From Campylobacteraceae bacterium (lineage in GTDB: Bacteria > Campylobacterota > Campylobacteria > Campylobacterales > Campylobacteraceae), in contig JAIRKW010000060.1 in NCBI GenBank assembly GCA_031259875.1, positions 1 through 6,257 on the forward strand: DNA of 6,257 bases, written 5' to 3'. Under the pieces are notes generated by a model, which was given only the letters and a program-made list of their open reading frames with translations, had not been told where the DNA came from and ran no database searches. Of the stretch, positions 1-6,257 are shown piece by piece (position 1 is the first letter of the stretch; every line of letters starts with the position of its first letter). The translations under genes were made by a program, and so were the position numbers.

Positions 1-66
1 AAAGTAGATTTCTCTATTTTTACTTTTTGCAACTGTACCGAGACAAAAGCAGAAGATTGCCGCTAA
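1..66 (+). CDS. Possible C-terminal end of an upstream gene (partial, unidentified)
   Basis: Frame 1 is open from the first base of the window to a TAA at 64-66, giving 21 residues. The tail is cysteine-rich, with a C-N-C pair at residues 10-12 and another cysteine at residue 20, next to the C-terminal arginine. Twenty-one codons can be open by chance, so this is only a candidate. If real, the gene runs toward the large minus-strand gene ending at 154, and the two would be tail to tail with 87 bases between them. No family can be assigned. A second frame (from base 3 to about 119) is also open but has a less protein-like composition. Confidence 0.3.
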   Translation, partial: KVDFSIFTFCNCTETKAEDCR

Positions 67-153
67 TTACTCCAATGATACATTTTGCCATTAAAAAATA
101 TTACTTTTTATTACCGTAAGAGGCATTATCCACAAAAATATTTAATCTTCCTG

Positions 154-3100
154 CTATTCTTTTTCGCTCTCACCGTCTGATAATTTCAAAGCTAACTCTT
201 TTGAAGCTTTAAAGTCTGTTTTGCCGCTTGCAAGCTTTGGCAGAGTATCTATTTTATAAAATTCACTCGGCATTAAAAGCGGTGCAATAGCAGCACTTTT
301 GACAGATTGCAAAAACTCTTCATATGAAAGTTCGCTTGCAAACAAAAGTACGATTTTTTCACCTTTTTTACTGTCTTGAAGATTGACGGCCACAAGGTCA
401 ATCTCTACCTTAAAAAGTGATATTATTAAACTTTCCACACTTGTCAGGCTTATCATCTCTGCGCCGATTTTGGCAAAACGGCTGTATCTGTCTACTATCG
501 TTACAAAGCCGTCTTCGTCTATATGTCCTTTATCTCCGCTTTTGTAGTATCTCCATTCGCCGATTTTAACGATAGCTTCGTTGGTTTTTTCTTCATTTTT
601 ATAGTAGCTTTTCATCACCTGCGAACCACCTATTAATATAAGTCCGTCTTCGCCCACTGGAAGCTCTTCAAGCGTGTCAGGGTTAACGATTTTGACAATT
701 GTACCCGGAAGCGGCAGTCCGACAGTTCCGTCTTTGTGAAATGTTAAAGGTTTATAAGTTACATATTCTAAGCTATCCGGCATATTTGCGCATACAGCGG
801 GTGCAGTTTCAGTCACGCCGTAAGCCTCATATATATCTATGCCAAATTTAATTTTAAAGCCGTTTTTCACGTCATCCTTGAGCTTTTCAGCTCCGGCAAA
901 AGCAATCCTTACAGCTTGAAACATCAGAGGGTGGAGTTTTTTGTTTTTGATATACAATCTAAAAAATGTCGAAGTCCCAAGAAGTATGCTCACACGGTAT
1001 TTGGCGCACATTTTACCTATAGCGGCAACATCTGTAGGGTCAGCTACAGATACTGTAAATATTCCTTCACAAAGCGGCATAAGCGTCGTGATGGTAAATC
1101 CAAAAGAGTGAAATACAGGCAAAGAGTTCAACACGACATCATCTTTTCTAAAATTTGCCAAATCAGCCACCTGCTTGATATTTGCTAATAGATTTTTATG
1201 TGTCAGCTCAACACCTTTAGGCGCACTCTCACTACCACTGCTGAATATGATTGTCGCTGTGTCTTCCATCTTGACTGGTACAAAATACAAAAACTCCAAA
1301 AGCCATGTGGGCGAAAATAGAACCTGAAAAAGCGTTTTTACGATATCAGCTTTAGTAAAAGAGTTTTTTATAGTTTCGGCATAAATCGCTCTGTTTTCCA
1401 ATACTCCGCTCAAATCAAACCCGCGAGCAATAAGCTTTTGCTCAAATAGCTTTGAAGTAATGATAGTTTTCAGCTCTGCCGTCTCCACTGCACTTTTGAG
1501 ATTATCAACACTTAGCGTGTAGTTTAAATTGATAGGTTTTTTGCCAAGTGCTAAAAGAGCTAGATTAACTATCGAGGCAGCGGCGGATGAAGGCAGAATG
1601 ACACCGATATTCTCCTCCTCTTTCAATGCTCCTTTTAGCTTTTTGATAAATAAAATCACGGATGTTAAAACTTTAAGGTTGCTAAGCGCAATGCCGCTTG
1701 AGTGGTCAGCAATGGATTTGGCAAAAAGTGCATTATTGGCGCATTTCAGCCAGCTGTAATGCAGAGGTCTTTGACCTGAGAGATAAAAATCCCACGCCAA
1801 AAATGACAGTTTGATGACGGCTTGCTTGACTTCATTAGTTTTAGCTGTGGATTTCAGAGCTTCTCCAAACGCTATAACTATCTCCCTTTTTTCATTTCCG
1901 CGGCGCAGCTGCTTGTAGTAATCATCCGCACGCGAGAAGGTCGAACCCCAAAGTCCTCTCAAATAAAAAGGGATAATCGGCACATCGATACCCTCTATTG
2001 CAAGTTCAAAACCTCTTTCAAATTTGCCTATTTGTCCGTTGTAACTTATGATTCCTTCCGGAAACAGCGCTACTACTTCTCCGTTTTTAAGTCTTGCTCT
2101 GATACCTTCAATCGCCGATTTGCTGGCTCCTCCTGCTATCGGGATAACATCAAAAAATTTAAATATCCAAGTCAAATACCATTTATCATAATATGCCCGA
2201 AACATTACAAATTTCAATGCTCTTGGGCTCGCTACCTGTAAAACCAGCCAATCTATCCAGCTTATATGGTTGCCCAAAAGCAGTGCGCCGCCGTGCGGAG
2301 GGATATTTTCTATGCCGTGTATATTTGTTTTGTATCCAAGTTTTAATATCGGAAAAAGTAAAATCCTTGCAAACAGATGAGGCACTTGCTTTATCGCATA
2401 CAACGCTCCTAAAAACGCTATCAGAGCTGTTATAAAAAATAACTGTGTCGTTGAAAAGTCAAAAAGTATAAAAACTATCGTCAAGCATAAAAATAAGACC
2501 ATAACGCAGTTTTGTATAAAGTTGTTGCCAGCCAGTATCTTACCCATTTGATTATCGCTTGAGAAATACTGTATGATGGAGTTTAGAGGAACTATAAAAA
2601 GCCCGCCGAAAAATCCGAATATTAAAGAGGATACCCCCATAGAAAAGGCATGATCGGCAAATATCATACCGCAAAGTGCGGCAAACATTCCAAGTGCGCC
2701 TATGGGTATAATGCCAAGTTCAATGTGTCTTTTTGAGAAGATGCCAGCCAACACCGAGCCGCTGATAAGTCCAATGGCACTTATGGCTAAAATACCTTGA
2801 ATGATAACAGCATTGCTGTCTTCTGTGACTATTTTATAGTGCGCGGGAAATGCTACTACAACCATCTGCGAAATTCCCCAAAAAATACTAAGTCCAACGA
2901 TACTAAGCCAGATATCTTTATTGCTTTTAAGCGTTTTTAAATTGCTTCGAAGATATTTTAATTTCACATACTCTTTCACCTCAAACTTGTCCGTTATATT
3001 TTTAGCCTCAAAAAACGGTATTTTGAAGGCAAAAAACGCCTCCAACAAGCTTAATATAACAAGCGCAAAACCAATAGGAAGCATAGAAGCCAAAATGAGA

Positions 3101-3621
3101 TTCGAGTCGGTACTGTCCGCTATGTAGTATTTTTCAAAAACAGCCGAAAAAACAAATGAGCTCAGTAAAATCGCCGCAATTGTCAAAGCTTGAATTATAC
3201 CGTTGGCAAGGCTTAGTTTCTCAACGCCGACAATACGCTTTATAAGTCCATATTTGGCAGGCGAATATACAGCGCTTTGCGCCGCTAACAAAAATGTCAT
3301 TACAAACGCCGCGATAAACCAGCCTTGAAAATAACAAAATAGTATAAATAGAGTTAAGCATACAGCTGCAATTGTGGAGCAGCGGATAATTGTAGTTTTT
3401 GAAAATCTATCGTTTAAAAATCCAGCCGGTGAAAACAAAAATATAAAAGGCAGCAGTATCATACTGTTGACAAGTGCGTTTAGGATGATTAGCGTATCGC
3501 CGCTGTAACTTTTAAGAAGGACATTTTGGATTGTTATCTTGTGTGCTAAATCGACAGAAGCATTTATAAACATTATCAGTATAAACGGCAAAAACCCACG
3601 AATTTTTAAAAGCTGCGGCAT
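154..3621 (-). CDS. LplT-Aas fusion: lysophospholipid transporter / acyltransferase / acyl-ACP synthetase
   Basis: This 1155-residue inner-membrane protein should move 2-acyl-lysophospholipid (chiefly lysoPE) to the cytoplasmic leaflet and re-acylate it with an acyl chain activated by ATP. Residues 1-415 form an MFS transporter with about twelve hydrophobic segments and a motif-A-like loop between helices 2 and 3 (GFLNDRFSK, 67-75), as in LplT. Residues ~425-620 are a PlsC-type acyltransferase with the NHxxxxD motif (N451, H452, D457) and FPEG at 520-523. Residues ~640-1150 are an AMP-binding synthetase: P-loop FSSGSESAPKG (793-803), YGVTETAP (934-941), SGD (1028-1030), an Aas-like RFAKIGAEMISL stretch (1048-1059) and a GK near the C-terminus (K1134) that fits the catalytic lysine. 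E. coli encodes LplT (397 aa) and Aas (719 aa) separately; the single-chain form is a known arrangement. The ATG is supported by AAAGGA six bases upstream (3628-3633, minus strand). The stop is TAG. No frameshift is seen. Function rests on family motifs; the exact lysolipid is inferred. Confidence 0.93.
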   Translation of the reverse strand: MPQLLKIRGFLPFILIMFINASVDLAHKITIQNVLLKSYSGDTLIILNALVNSMILLPFIFLFSPAGFLNDRFSKTTIIRCSTIAAVCLTLFILFCYFQGWFIAAFVMTFLLAAQSAVYSPAKYGLIKRIVGVEKLSLANGIIQALTIAAILLSSFVFSAVFEKYYIADSTDSNLILASMLPIGFALVILSLLEAFFAFKIPFFEAKNITDKFEVKEYVKLKYLRSNLKTLKSNKDIWLSIVGLSIFWGISQMVVVAFPAHYKIVTEDSNAVIIQGILAISAIGLISGSVLAGIFSKRHIELGIIPIGALGMFAALCGMIFADHAFSMGVSSLIFGFFGGLFIVPLNSIIQYFSSDNQMGKILAGNNFIQNCVMVLFLCLTIVFILFDFSTTQLFFITALIAFLGALYAIKQVPHLFARILLFPILKLGYKTNIHGIENIPPHGGALLLGNHISWIDWLVLQVASPRALKFVMFRAYYDKWYLTWIFKFFDVIPIAGGASKSAIEGIRARLKNGEVVALFPEGIISYNGQIGKFERGFELAIEGIDVPIIPFYLRGLWGSTFSRADDYYKQLRRGNEKREIVIAFGEALKSTAKTNEVKQAVIKLSFLAWDFYLSGQRPLHYSWLKCANNALFAKSIADHSSGIALSNLKVLTSVILFIKKLKGALKEEENIGVILPSSAAASIVNLALLALGKKPINLNYTLSVDNLKSAVETAELKTIITSKLFEQKLIARGFDLSGVLENRAIYAETIKNSFTKADIVKTLFQVLFSPTWLLEFLYFVPVKMEDTATIIFSSGSESAPKGVELTHKNLLANIKQVADLANFRKDDVVLNSLPVFHSFGFTITTLMPLCEGIFTVSVADPTDVAAIGKMCAKYRVSILLGTSTFFRLYIKNKKLHPLMFQAVRIAFAGAEKLKDDVKNGFKIKFGIDIYEAYGVTETAPAVCANMPDSLEYVTYKPLTFHKDGTVGLPLPGTIVKIVNPDTLEELPVGEDGLILIGGSQVMKSYYKNEEKTNEAIVKIGEWRYYKSGDKGHIDEDGFVTIVDRYSRFAKIGAEMISLTSVESLIISLFKVEIDLVAVNLQDSKKGEKIVLLFASELSYEEFLQSVKSAAIAPLLMPSEFYKIDTLPKLASGKTDFKASKELALKLSDGESEKE

Positions 3622-3815
3622 TATGTATCCTTTATTTTTATAAATACTAAAAAAAATATTTTATCTTTTTAGAGTAAAATGAATGATAAATATTGACATA
3701 TTATATTTTATAAATTTAACTATTTTTCGTAAAGTGCAGAACTAACATATTTTTTGGGTATTTTTTAAGCTCTCACACGCTACATTTTACAAATATTTTA
3801 TATCAAGGTAAGCTT
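3622..3815. promoter_or_regulatory. AT-rich divergent promoter region between the LplT-Aas fusion and aguB
   Basis: This 194-base gap separates two divergently transcribed genes, so it must hold at least one promoter in each direction. For the minus strand there is a perfect TATAAT at 3700-3705 and a TAAAAT at 3658-3663, neither with a clear -35 box. For the plus strand there is a perfect TTGACA at 3693-3698, but the sequence 17 bases beyond it (TTAACT) is a poor -10. TACATT at 3781-3786 is another weak plus-strand -10. A weak or absent -35 is usual for sigma-70 promoters in Campylobacterota. I see no convincing operator palindrome, riboswitch or small RNA here. The exact start sites cannot be fixed by eye. 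Confidence 0.5.
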
Positions 3816-4688
3816 ATGAAAACCGCACTTATTCAACAAAAATTTCACGGCAATAAAAAAGATACTATAGAACATACATGTAAAGCCATAGAAGAGTCCG
3901 CTAAAAACGGTGCAAAACTCGTAGTTTTAGGCGAGCTTCATCAAGACAGATATTTTTGTATCGACGAAAATACAAACAATTTTGATTTAGCCAAAGATTA
4001 CGAAAAAGATTTGGCATTTTGGTCTAAAACAGCTAAAAAAAATGGTGTGGTTTTAGTCGCTTCACTGTTTGAAAAGCGTGCGGCAGGACTTTATCACAAT
4101 ACAGCTGTTGTATTTGAAAAAAATGGCGAAATAGCCGGCAAATACCGCAAAATGCACATTCCTGATGACCCGTCATTTTATGAAAAATTTTATTTTACAC
4201 CTGGTGATTTGGGATTTAATCCAATAAATACAAGCGTGGGCAAAATTGGACTTTTGGTATGCTGGGACCAATGGTATCCTGAAGCTGCAAGGATTATGGC
4301 GCTGAAGGGGGCTGATTTACTCATATATCCAACAGCTATCGGTTGGTTTGATACAGACAAAGAAGAGGAAAAAAAACGGCAGCTTGACGCATGGATAACC
4401 ATCCAACGTTCCCATGCTATAGCTAATGGCTTGAATGTCGTATCAGTAAATAGAGTTGGAATAGAGAGTGATGAAAAAAACGCAAATGAATCTATCCATT
4501 TTTGGGGTAACTCCTTTGCCGCAGGAGCGCAGGGTGAGATTTTAACAAAAGCAAACGAAAAAGACGAATGTATACTGTATGTTGATTTGGATATCAAAAG
4601 GAGTGAGGAAGTGAGACGTATTTGGCCGTTTTTAAGAGACAGACGCATAGACGCTTACGAAGAAATCACCAAAAGATTTATTGATTAG
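3816..4688 (+). CDS. aguB: N-carbamoylputrescine amidohydrolase (AguB)
   Basis: This cytoplasmic 290-residue enzyme of the nitrilase (carbon-nitrogen hydrolase) superfamily hydrolyses N-carbamoylputrescine to putrescine, CO2 and ammonia, the last step of the agmatine route to polyamines. The Glu-Lys-Cys catalytic triad is in place: E40 in GELHQ, K112 in KYRKMHIPDD, and C149 in LLVCWDQWYPEAAR. The spacings (72 and 37 residues) fit those of characterised plant and bacterial N-carbamoylputrescine amidases. The motifs FYFTPGD (125-131) and QRSHAIANG (197-205) and the full length of about 290 are typical of AguB rather than of generic nitrilases. The ATG is set by AAGG at 3805-3808, seven bases upstream. 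It leads a likely two-gene operon with the amidohydrolase 12 bases downstream. The usual partner agmatine deiminase (AguA) is not in the window, so it must lie elsewhere if the pathway is complete. The family assignment is very secure; the substrate is inferred from strong family resemblance. Confidence 0.95.
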   Translation: MKTALIQQKFHGNKKDTIEHTCKAIEESAKNGAKLVVLGELHQDRYFCIDENTNNFDLAKDYEKDLAFWSKTAKKNGVVLVASLFEKRAAGLYHNTAVVFEKNGEIAGKYRKMHIPDDPSFYEKFYFTPGDLGFNPINTSVGKIGLLVCWDQWYPEAARIMALKGADLLIYPTAIGWFDTDKEEEKKRQLDAWITIQRSHAIANGLNVVSVNRVGIESDEKNANESIHFWGNSFAAGAQGEILTKANEKDECILYVDLDIKRSEEVRRIWPFLRDRRIDAYEEITKRFID

Positions 4689-4693
4689 GAAGG
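4687..4693 (+). promoter_or_regulatory. Strong ribosome binding site overlapping the aguB stop
   Basis: AGGAAGG begins inside the TAG stop of aguB (4686-4688) and ends seven bases before the ATG at 4701. It favours that ATG over the in-frame ATG at 4710, which would remove the first residues of the metal-binding D-x-H-x-H motif. The overlap suggests translational coupling of the two genes. Confidence 0.75.
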
Positions 4694-4700
4694 CAGCAGT

Positions 4701-5681
4701 ATGGTTGATATGCACGTACATCTTTTGAGCAGTCAAGTTGGATTTAAACGTTTTTATGACAAGCTTGCCATTATGTTTTTTGCAAGACGCCTTGGCGCAA
4801 ATCCCAAACAACTTATAAAAAACAGTTATGAAGAGTATGTAAATACGCTCATCAAGTCAGTCAAAACTTCAAGGAAAATTAAAAAAATAACTCTTTTTGG
4901 TATTGACGAAAAGATAGATGAAGAGGGCAAAGTGTTGCACAAAGACAATACAGTATGCGCAAGCAATGACGATGTATTAAGGCTTTACAAAAAACATCAT
5001 GATATTATTATCCCGTTTTTTTCCATAAATCCATTAAGAAGCAATGCCCTGGAACTTATAGATAAGTATGTTGACAGAGGCTTTAAAGGTGCGAAATTTA
5101 TGCAAAACTATTGGGAGATAGACACGAATGACGAAAAATTTATCCCATATTATGAAAAGCTCAAAAAGAGAGATTTGCCTGTCATTTTTCACATAGGAAG
5201 TGAAAGCAGTCTGCCATCAAACAGAGCTTACGAATCTTTAAAAATGATAGAACTGCCACTTAAACTTGGGCTAAAAGTAATAGTCGCACATATGGCATTA
5301 AGCTATGAACCGCTAAAGATATTGCGGGCTTTAAAACGCAATCCTAAGTATTATCCAAAAGAGTATTTTACACTCATCGAAATGCTTAAAACTTATGATA
5401 ATCTTTATGCCGATATCTCAGCTATCTTGACTCCCGTGAGAGCTAAAGTTTTGAGACATTTAAGCCGTGAAAAAGAGATACATCATAAACTTTTGTACGC
5501 TTCGGATTATCCCGTGCCGTTTTCTATCATGCTGAATAGCTACGATTTGCTGCCTTCGAAAAGATTTAAATTTGTATTTGAAAAAAATCCGTTTGACAGA
5601 TACGCACTTGTTATTAACGAATACTTTCCGCCAGAAAGTGCGATATATACGAATTATAAAAAAGTGCTTTCAGACTGCTGA
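4701..5681 (+). CDS. Metal-dependent amidohydrolase (amidohydrolase-2 / TIM-barrel type), substrate unknown
   Basis: This 326-residue, probably cytoplasmic protein has the metal-binding layout of the amidohydrolase superfamily. It begins with D3-x-H5-x-H7 at the first strand, then has K132 in GAKFMQ, H164 in FHIGSE, H197 in VAHMA and D269 in YASDYP. These match the positions of strand 1, 4, 5, 6 and 8 ligands in PF04909-like hydrolases and decarboxylases. Whether K132 is a metal ligand is uncertain. There is no signal peptide or membrane segment. The HxH motif starts at residue 5, so the N-terminus is short with no preceding beta-sandwich domain. It follows aguB by 12 bases with an overlapping ribosome binding site, so the two are almost certainly co-transcribed. 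That hints at a role near polyamine or carbamoyl/amide metabolism, but nothing in the sequence shows the substrate. The residues visible do not separate hydrolase from decarboxylase activity. The family call is secure; the pathway is inference. Confidence 0.88.
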   Translation: MVDMHVHLLSSQVGFKRFYDKLAIMFFARRLGANPKQLIKNSYEEYVNTLIKSVKTSRKIKKITLFGIDEKIDEEGKVLHKDNTVCASNDDVLRLYKKHHDIIIPFFSINPLRSNALELIDKYVDRGFKGAKFMQNYWEIDTNDEKFIPYYEKLKKRDLPVIFHIGSESSLPSNRAYESLKMIELPLKLGLKVIVAHMALSYEPLKILRALKRNPKYYPKEYFTLIEMLKTYDNLYADISAILTPVRAKVLRHLSREKEIHHKLLYASDYPVPFSIMLNSYDLLPSKRFKFVFEKNPFDRYALVINEYFPPESAIYTNYKKVLSDC

Positions 5682-5741
5682 TACACTACATACTGTTTTA
5701 TTGCTCTTTAAAACAATGAAAAAGTTTTCAATACACAAATA

Positions 5742-5864
5742 ATGGGAATGAAAAAAACACTTGAGGTTATAAAAGAGCTTGAAAGTTATAAGTGTAAAAT
5801 GGTCATAGATGAGATGATATCATATCTTAAAGAGAGATACTTTGAGCAAAATGCTGTTTTTTAA
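5742..5864 (+). CDS. Small unidentified ORF (40 aa), possibly part of a broken gene
   Basis: An ATG at 5742 opens a 40-codon frame ending in TAA at 5862-5864; a second ATG lies two codons later at 5748. The peptide is highly charged and predicted helical, with a run rich in K, E, L, I and Y. The frame is already open upstream from 5712, and after the TAA it stays open for another 47 codons to a TGA at 6006-6008. No good ribosome binding site precedes either ATG. It could be a real small protein, a remnant of a larger gene with an internal stop, or chance. I do not recognise a family. Confidence 0.3.
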   Translation: MGMKKTLEVIKELESYKCKMVIDEMISYLKERYFEQNAVF

Positions 5865-5894
5865 CTATGCTTTGTAAAAAATTTTAGGATATTA

Positions 5895-5911
5895 AGCGAG
5901 GCAAAAAATCT
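5895..5911 (+). repeat. Degenerate match to a common bacterial dispersed repeat motif
   Basis: The bases AGCGAGGCAAAAAATCT match 14 of 17 positions of AGCGAAGCGAAGAATCT, the core that I recall from a dispersed intergenic repeat found in many bacteria; all three differences are A/G transitions. The inverted partner half expected a short distance away is not present. Identification is from memory and the element, if real, is decayed. Confidence 0.2.
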
Positions 5912-5983
5912 GTTTTCCTTAAATGCTCAAAATGGATTTGTTTTAGCTTTAGTTCTTTTTACCCTAAATATCAAAAAAATAGA

Positions 5984-5992
5984 TGATATGAT
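5984..5992 (+). promoter_or_regulatory. Possible extended -10 promoter
   Basis: TGATATGAT combines a TG dinucleotide with TATGAT (five of six matches to TATAAT). No clear -35 box is seen, as is usual in this group. A start site would fall near base 6000, only a few bases before the candidate TTG start at 6005, which would make the mRNA nearly leaderless. Confidence 0.3.
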
Positions 5993-6004
5993 AGCCTGTC
6001 AACT

Positions 6005-6205
6005 TTGAACCAAACCATACAAGCAAATGCAATTTTGCACAGCAAACGTACATCGGACAAAAAAATATTTCAAAAATTGATTGAAAGTAGAAATGCTAAG
6101 CTTAATAAACGCTTTGAGGAGTCTGTAAACTTTGCCGAATTTAAAGATGATACTTTATATCTAAATTCTCACGCGCAAGAGAAGTGTCGAAAGCTTTTAA
6201 GATAA
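6005..6205 (+). CDS. Small hypothetical protein (66 aa), weakly DUF721/DciA-like; TTG start or remnant
   Basis: The frame runs from a TTG at 6005 to a TAA at 6203-6205 and is open back to 5987, with CTG at 5996 as the other possible start. It contains no ATG or GTG start near the N-terminus and no ribosome binding site, which argues for either a rare start or a 5'-truncated gene. The peptide is lysine-rich and soluble. Its second half (KRFEESVNFAEFKDDTLYLN, residues 35-54, followed by SH) resembles the helix-strand-strand core of Campylobacterota DUF721 proteins, the family related to the helicase loader DciA. Those proteins are usually longer (about 100-150 residues) and continue beyond this stop. 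The resemblance is judged by eye only. It could be a small protein, a diverged DUF721 paralogue or a fragment. Confidence 0.45.
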   Translation: MNQTIQANAILHSKRTSDKKIFQKLIESRNAKLNKRFEESVNFAEFKDDTLYLNSHAQEKCRKLLR

Positions 6206-6257
6206 AATTCCATCATTATAAAGACTTTTTTGGGTTTTGAAATAAAACAGATAGAAA

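Larger units (their letters stand above)
5865..6004. other. Intergenic stretch with no firm gene
   Basis: Together with the 5682-5741 spacer and the doubtful 40-codon ORF, this makes more than 300 bases after the amidohydrolase without a secure gene. One plus-strand frame is open from 5865 to 6005 and encodes a hydrophobic segment (GFVLALVLFTLN) with no start codon of its own before the ATG at 5988. A degenerate repeat-like motif lies at 5895-5911. TG-A-TATGAT at 5984-5992 resembles an extended -10 box pointing at the 66-codon ORF. No tRNA, stable GC-rich hairpin or direct repeat array is visible. Confidence 0.4.

Noticed and set aside
92..110. Hairpin TAAAAA/TTTTTA between the first two genes as a bidirectional terminator
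   Set aside because: The stem is six A:U pairs around a seven-base loop, too weak to call and expected in AT-rich DNA.
916..1188. Plus-strand open frame of 90 codons inside the synthetase part of the fusion gene
   Set aside because: It lies wholly antisense within a well-supported gene with intact motifs, and its composition shows no domain-like pattern.
1529..2435. Three plus-strand open frames (1529-1759, 1822-2241, 2193-2435) opposite the fusion gene
   Set aside because: They are antisense shadows of the acyltransferase and synthetase coding sequence, with no recognisable family.
2921..3127. Plus-strand open frame of 68 codons opposite the transporter domain
   Set aside because: It is a shadow of the membrane-helix coding sequence on the minus strand.
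154..3621. A fused frame created by a sequencing error joining separate lplT and aas genes
   Set aside because: The frame is continuous, the linker near residues 410-430 is short and natural, and this fused architecture is known in other bacteria.
3750..3772. TTGGGTATTTTTTAAGC as a sigma-54 promoter upstream of aguB
   Set aside because: It lacks the TGGCAC and TTGC elements at the required spacing.
4190..4648. Minus-strand open frame of 152 codons inside aguB
   Set aside because: The plus-strand aguB reading carries the complete catalytic triad and family motifs, so this is an antisense shadow.
5694..5715. Inverted repeat TGTTTTA/TAAAACA after the amidohydrolase stop as a terminator
   Set aside because: The seven-base stem has one G:C pair, an eight-base loop and no clean T-run after it. 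It may still weaken transcription, but it is not a convincing intrinsic terminator.
1..6257. CRISPR array, tRNA/rRNA gene, insertion sequence or phage attachment site
   Set aside because: No regularly spaced direct repeats, cloverleaf, transposase motifs or paired terminal repeats were seen on either strand.

Overview
The window looks like a stretch of chromosome from a member of the Campylobacterota (formerly Epsilonproteobacteria). It is AT-rich, rich in A/T-ending codons, tightly packed, and uses short AAGG-type ribosome binding sites. The N-carbamoylputrescine amidase strongly resembles, from memory, the Campylobacter/Sulfurimonas type. The genus cannot be fixed from sequence alone. No phage, insertion sequence, CRISPR array, rRNA or tRNA is visible.

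Layout: (1) Bases 1-66 may hold the last 21 codons of a plus-strand gene cut by the window edge. (2) Bases 154-3621, minus strand, hold one very large gene for a three-part membrane protein: a 12-helix LplT-like lysophospholipid transporter, a PlsC-type acyltransferase and an AMP-binding acyl-ACP synthetase (LplT-Aas fusion). (3) Bases 3622-3815 are an AT-rich divergent intergenic region that must carry promoters for both directions. (4) Bases 3816-4688 and 4701-5681, plus strand, form a 12-nt-spaced pair: N-carbamoylputrescine amidohydrolase (aguB) and a metal-dependent amidohydrolase of the amidohydrolase-2 type. (5) Bases 5682-6257 are low in obvious coding content. They hold a 40-codon small ORF that is followed in the same frame, after a single TAA, by 47 more open codons, a short repeat-like motif, and a 66-codon ORF lacking an ATG start. 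This stretch looks like either small unannotated genes or decayed gene remnants.

Function: the fusion protein should recycle lysophospholipid by flipping it inward and re-acylating it at the cytoplasmic face. AguB carries out the last step of the agmatine route to putrescine (N-carbamoylputrescine to putrescine + CO2 + NH3); its usual partner, agmatine deiminase (AguA), is not in the window. The substrate of the downstream amidohydrolase is unknown; co-transcription with aguB is the only clue. I see no clearly new system. The best leads are the unexplained 5682-6257 region and the aguB-amidohydrolase pairing.
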